From NCBI GenBank assembly GCA_018224345.1, contig JAGTUW010000162.1:1-14805 (forward strand): a DNA stretch of 14,805 nt, written 5' to 3'. A program made the position numbers and the translations under genes. Source of the DNA: Bacteroidota bacterium. Lineage in GTDB: Bacteria > Bacteroidota > Ignavibacteria > SZUA-365. The notes beneath the pieces are model-generated. The model was not told where the DNA came from. It saw only the letters and a program-made list of their open reading frames with translations, and searched no databases. Shown piece after piece: positions 13,143 through 14,805 of the stretch (its first letter is position 1; each line of letters begins with the position of its first letter).

Positions 13143-14805
13143 TCAGCTAACGGACAGACAGACCATCCTGCGCGGCGTGCGTGCTCCCAGAATTGCGGAT
13201 AGGATTTCGTCACTGACCAGGGGTGATCGAGCTGCACGGACCCGCGGTTGACCAGTGACAGCAGCGTGCCCGCCATCACCATGCGGTGATCTCCGTTTGT
13301 TGCAAAGCTGAGTTCATCGGGAAAGCTAATGACAGGATGCAGTTCCAGACCGTCCTCCCGCACTTCAATGTCCGCCCCTGCCGCCTGCAGTACCGCGGCG
13401 AAATCATCGAGTCGGTTCGACTCCTTGTAACGCAGATGCGCGGCGCCGGTAAAGACGACGCTGTGTGCCGCGGTCAATGCCGCAATGGTCAGCACGGGCA
13501 GCAGATCCGGAACTTCCGATACGTCGATGCTCTGCGGGCTTCGCCGGGCATCCCGCAGTTTCAGCAGGTAGCTGGCGACTGCACCATCCGGCTGCCTGGG
13601 AATGCGTGCCTTCTGTCCTGGTTCGATCGGGTGGCCGAGAAAATGTGCGACGGCCCAGACCGCAGACGAGCTTTCATCCGCTTCTATTTCCAAGGTGAGT
13701 TTTTCTCTGAGCCGTTCGGTCTGATTCAGCGCGATCAGATCGTCATGTGCGATGATTTCCACCCCTGCCTGTTCGAGGAGAGAGAAGGTGAGCTCGAGAT
13801 AGGAACGACTGACACTCTCCCCGAGCAAACGGATTGTGAACGGTGCGTCGGCGCCCACGGCCAACAAAGCAAGAGCAGACACGTACTGCGAAGAGCCGGA
13901 AGGGTCGACCGAGAACAAGCGGGGCGACTCCTGCCAGCCGCGAATGACATACCCCTGTCCCGAAAGATCGTCAAAGGCTTCGATGGTCGCCCCTGCACGA
14001 CGCAGGGCGCTCAGCAGGGGTTCATGCGGTCGCCGCATCAGCGAGGGGGAAAGCAGCAGCTTCGTCGGTTTGACACTGCGGCAACAGAGCGCCAGCAGGA
14101 AACGGAAGGTTGTTCCCCCCTCGCAGACGAAAACCGTCCGCTCTGCGTCCTCATACAGGTAGTTGACAGGGCGATTGAGATTGTCGATCACATACCCCCG
14201 TTCGGTATCTTCTATCGGATAACCGAGAGCACGCAACGCGCGCAGCATGCAACGCACGTCATCTGCTTCGCTGCGTCCAATAATAGTCGTCCTTCCATTT
14301 CGTTGCGCAGCGATGATGAGAGCACGATTCAGTTCCGATTTTCCTGCCTCGATACACAAGGCGACATCCCTTGGTGCACGCAGGTGCACGCGCACATGCA
14401 CGGAGGCAAACCATGTCCGGCAGCGATGCAACGCGGCAATCCAGTCCTCCGGCATGATCTCCGTCGTCAACACCGCTTCACCGGGATTGCGCAGCAGGAC
14501 TGATCGCAGTTGGCCTTCGCTGCGTTTCTTGTCGCGTAGCATTGCGGCACAAAGGACTTCATGCGAAGGCAGTTCCGGAAGCGGGATGAGAAGGGGAAAG
14601 AGCGTCTCCCGGCAATGCGCGGCATTTCGTTCATCGAGTCCGTGACCACGGGACAACTCCAGACAACTCAACAAGCCCCATGCGACCCCCACGCCATGAC
14701 TGACCCCGGTCGTCAACTCCAATGCGTGTGCCAGTGTATGACCGAGATTCAACATGGTTCGTATCCCTCGTTCCTCGCGGGGGTCCTGGTCGACGATGCG
14801 CTGCT
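13139..14805 (-). CDS. Bifunctional 3-dehydroquinate synthase/EPSP synthase fusion, 5'-partial
   Basis: One uninterrupted frame runs from the right edge of the window to a TGA at 13139. Numbering from the first ATG in view (14755), residues 1 to about 115 are the C-terminal part of AroB: LNLGHTLAHALE with zinc ligand H10, HG at 20-21 (second ligand H20), and RDKKRSEGQLRSVLL (74-88). The 16 codons before that ATG read RIVDQDPREERGIRT, the AroB sequence expected there, so the gene continues to the right. AroA follows at about 118-538: K139, S140 and R144 (GKSELNR), SSQ at 288-290, D417 (EVPDLLP), K444, E445 and R448 (YKESNRL), R491 (GDHRM) and K517 (VTKSYP). It should make dehydroquinate and, later in the shikimate pathway, EPSP. 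No stop or linker separates the domains. The 3' end is coupled to the glycosyltransferase gene. Confidence 0.9.
   Translation of the reverse strand, partial: QRIVDQDPREERGIRTMLNLGHTLAHALELTTGVSHGVGVAWGLLSCLELSRGHGLDERNAAHCRETLFPLLIPLPELPSHEVLCAAMLRDKKRSEGQLRSVLLRNPGEAVLTTEIMPEDWIAALHRCRTWFASVHVRVHLRAPRDVALCIEAGKSELNRALIIAAQRNGRTTIIGRSEADDVRCMLRALRALGYPIEDTERGYVIDNLNRPVNYLYEDAERTVFVCEGGTTFRFLLALCCRSVKPTKLLLSPSLMRRPHEPLLSALRRAGATIEAFDDLSGQGYVIRGWQESPRLFSVDPSGSSQYVSALALLAVGADAPFTIRLLGESVSRSYLELTFSLLEQAGVEIIAHDDLIALNQTERLREKLTLEIEADESSSAVWAVAHFLGHPIEPGQKARIPRQPDGAVASYLLKLRDARRSPQSIDVSEVPDLLPVLTIAALTAAHSVVFTGAAHLRYKESNRLDDFAAVLQAAGADIEVREDGLELHPVISFPDELSFATNGDHRMVMAGTLLSLVNRGSVQLDHPWSVTKSYPQFWEHARRAGWSVCPLAE

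Noticed and set aside
13286..14503. 405-codon plus-strand open frame antisense to the aroB-aroA gene
   Set aside because: It is the shadow of a high-GC gene with complete EPSP synthase motifs on the minus strand.
14753..14755. ATG considered as the true start of a stand-alone protein
   Set aside because: The 16 codons before it are in frame and continue typical AroB sequence to the window edge, so it is internal.

Overview
The window looks like bacterial chromosomal DNA from the FCB superphylum (Bacteroidetes/Ignavibacteria/Kapabacteria-like). The best taxonomic clue is a secreted protein at 9078-10301 that ends in a type IX secretion (T9SS) type A sorting domain of the 'LEQNYPNP' kind. A DUF6132 membrane protein and a DUF362-DUF6599 pair fit the same group. 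The placement is inference from protein families only; there is no rRNA or tRNA here. I found no insertion sequence, prophage or CRISPR array.

Left part (1-4295): a DUF362 protein (5' end outside the window) overlaps a secreted DUF6599 protein by ATGA. They converge on a minus-strand pair of small cysteine-containing proteins (DUF6132 membrane protein, then an FmdB-type zinc ribbon). A 512-bp gene-free stretch (2474-2985) follows. It holds a tandem array of a 108-bp unit, each copy starting with a perfect palindrome closed by a GGAA loop. Next on the minus strand is an M24 (Xaa-Pro-dipeptidase-like) metallopeptidase, preceded by a possible 45-aa coupled ORF.

Middle part (4357-10301): trkA and trkH overlap and together encode a K+ uptake system of Trk/Ktr type. 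A minus-strand alpha/beta hydrolase follows, in which the nucleophile serine appears to be replaced by glycine. An AT-rich 361-bp intergenic region separates it from the divergent T9SS cargo gene.

Right part (10302-14805): glyA (serine hydroxymethyltransferase) sits between two strong intrinsic terminators. On the minus strand, a single open frame joins the C-terminal half of 3-dehydroquinate synthase (AroB) directly to a complete EPSP synthase (AroA). It runs off the window's right edge and is coupled by ATGA overlap to a GT4-type glycosyltransferase. The AroB-AroA fusion is the most unusual observation: it has the order of the first two domains of the fungal AROM protein, but in a bacterial setting. 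Second in interest are the apparent pseudo-hydrolase and the palindrome-bearing tandem array.
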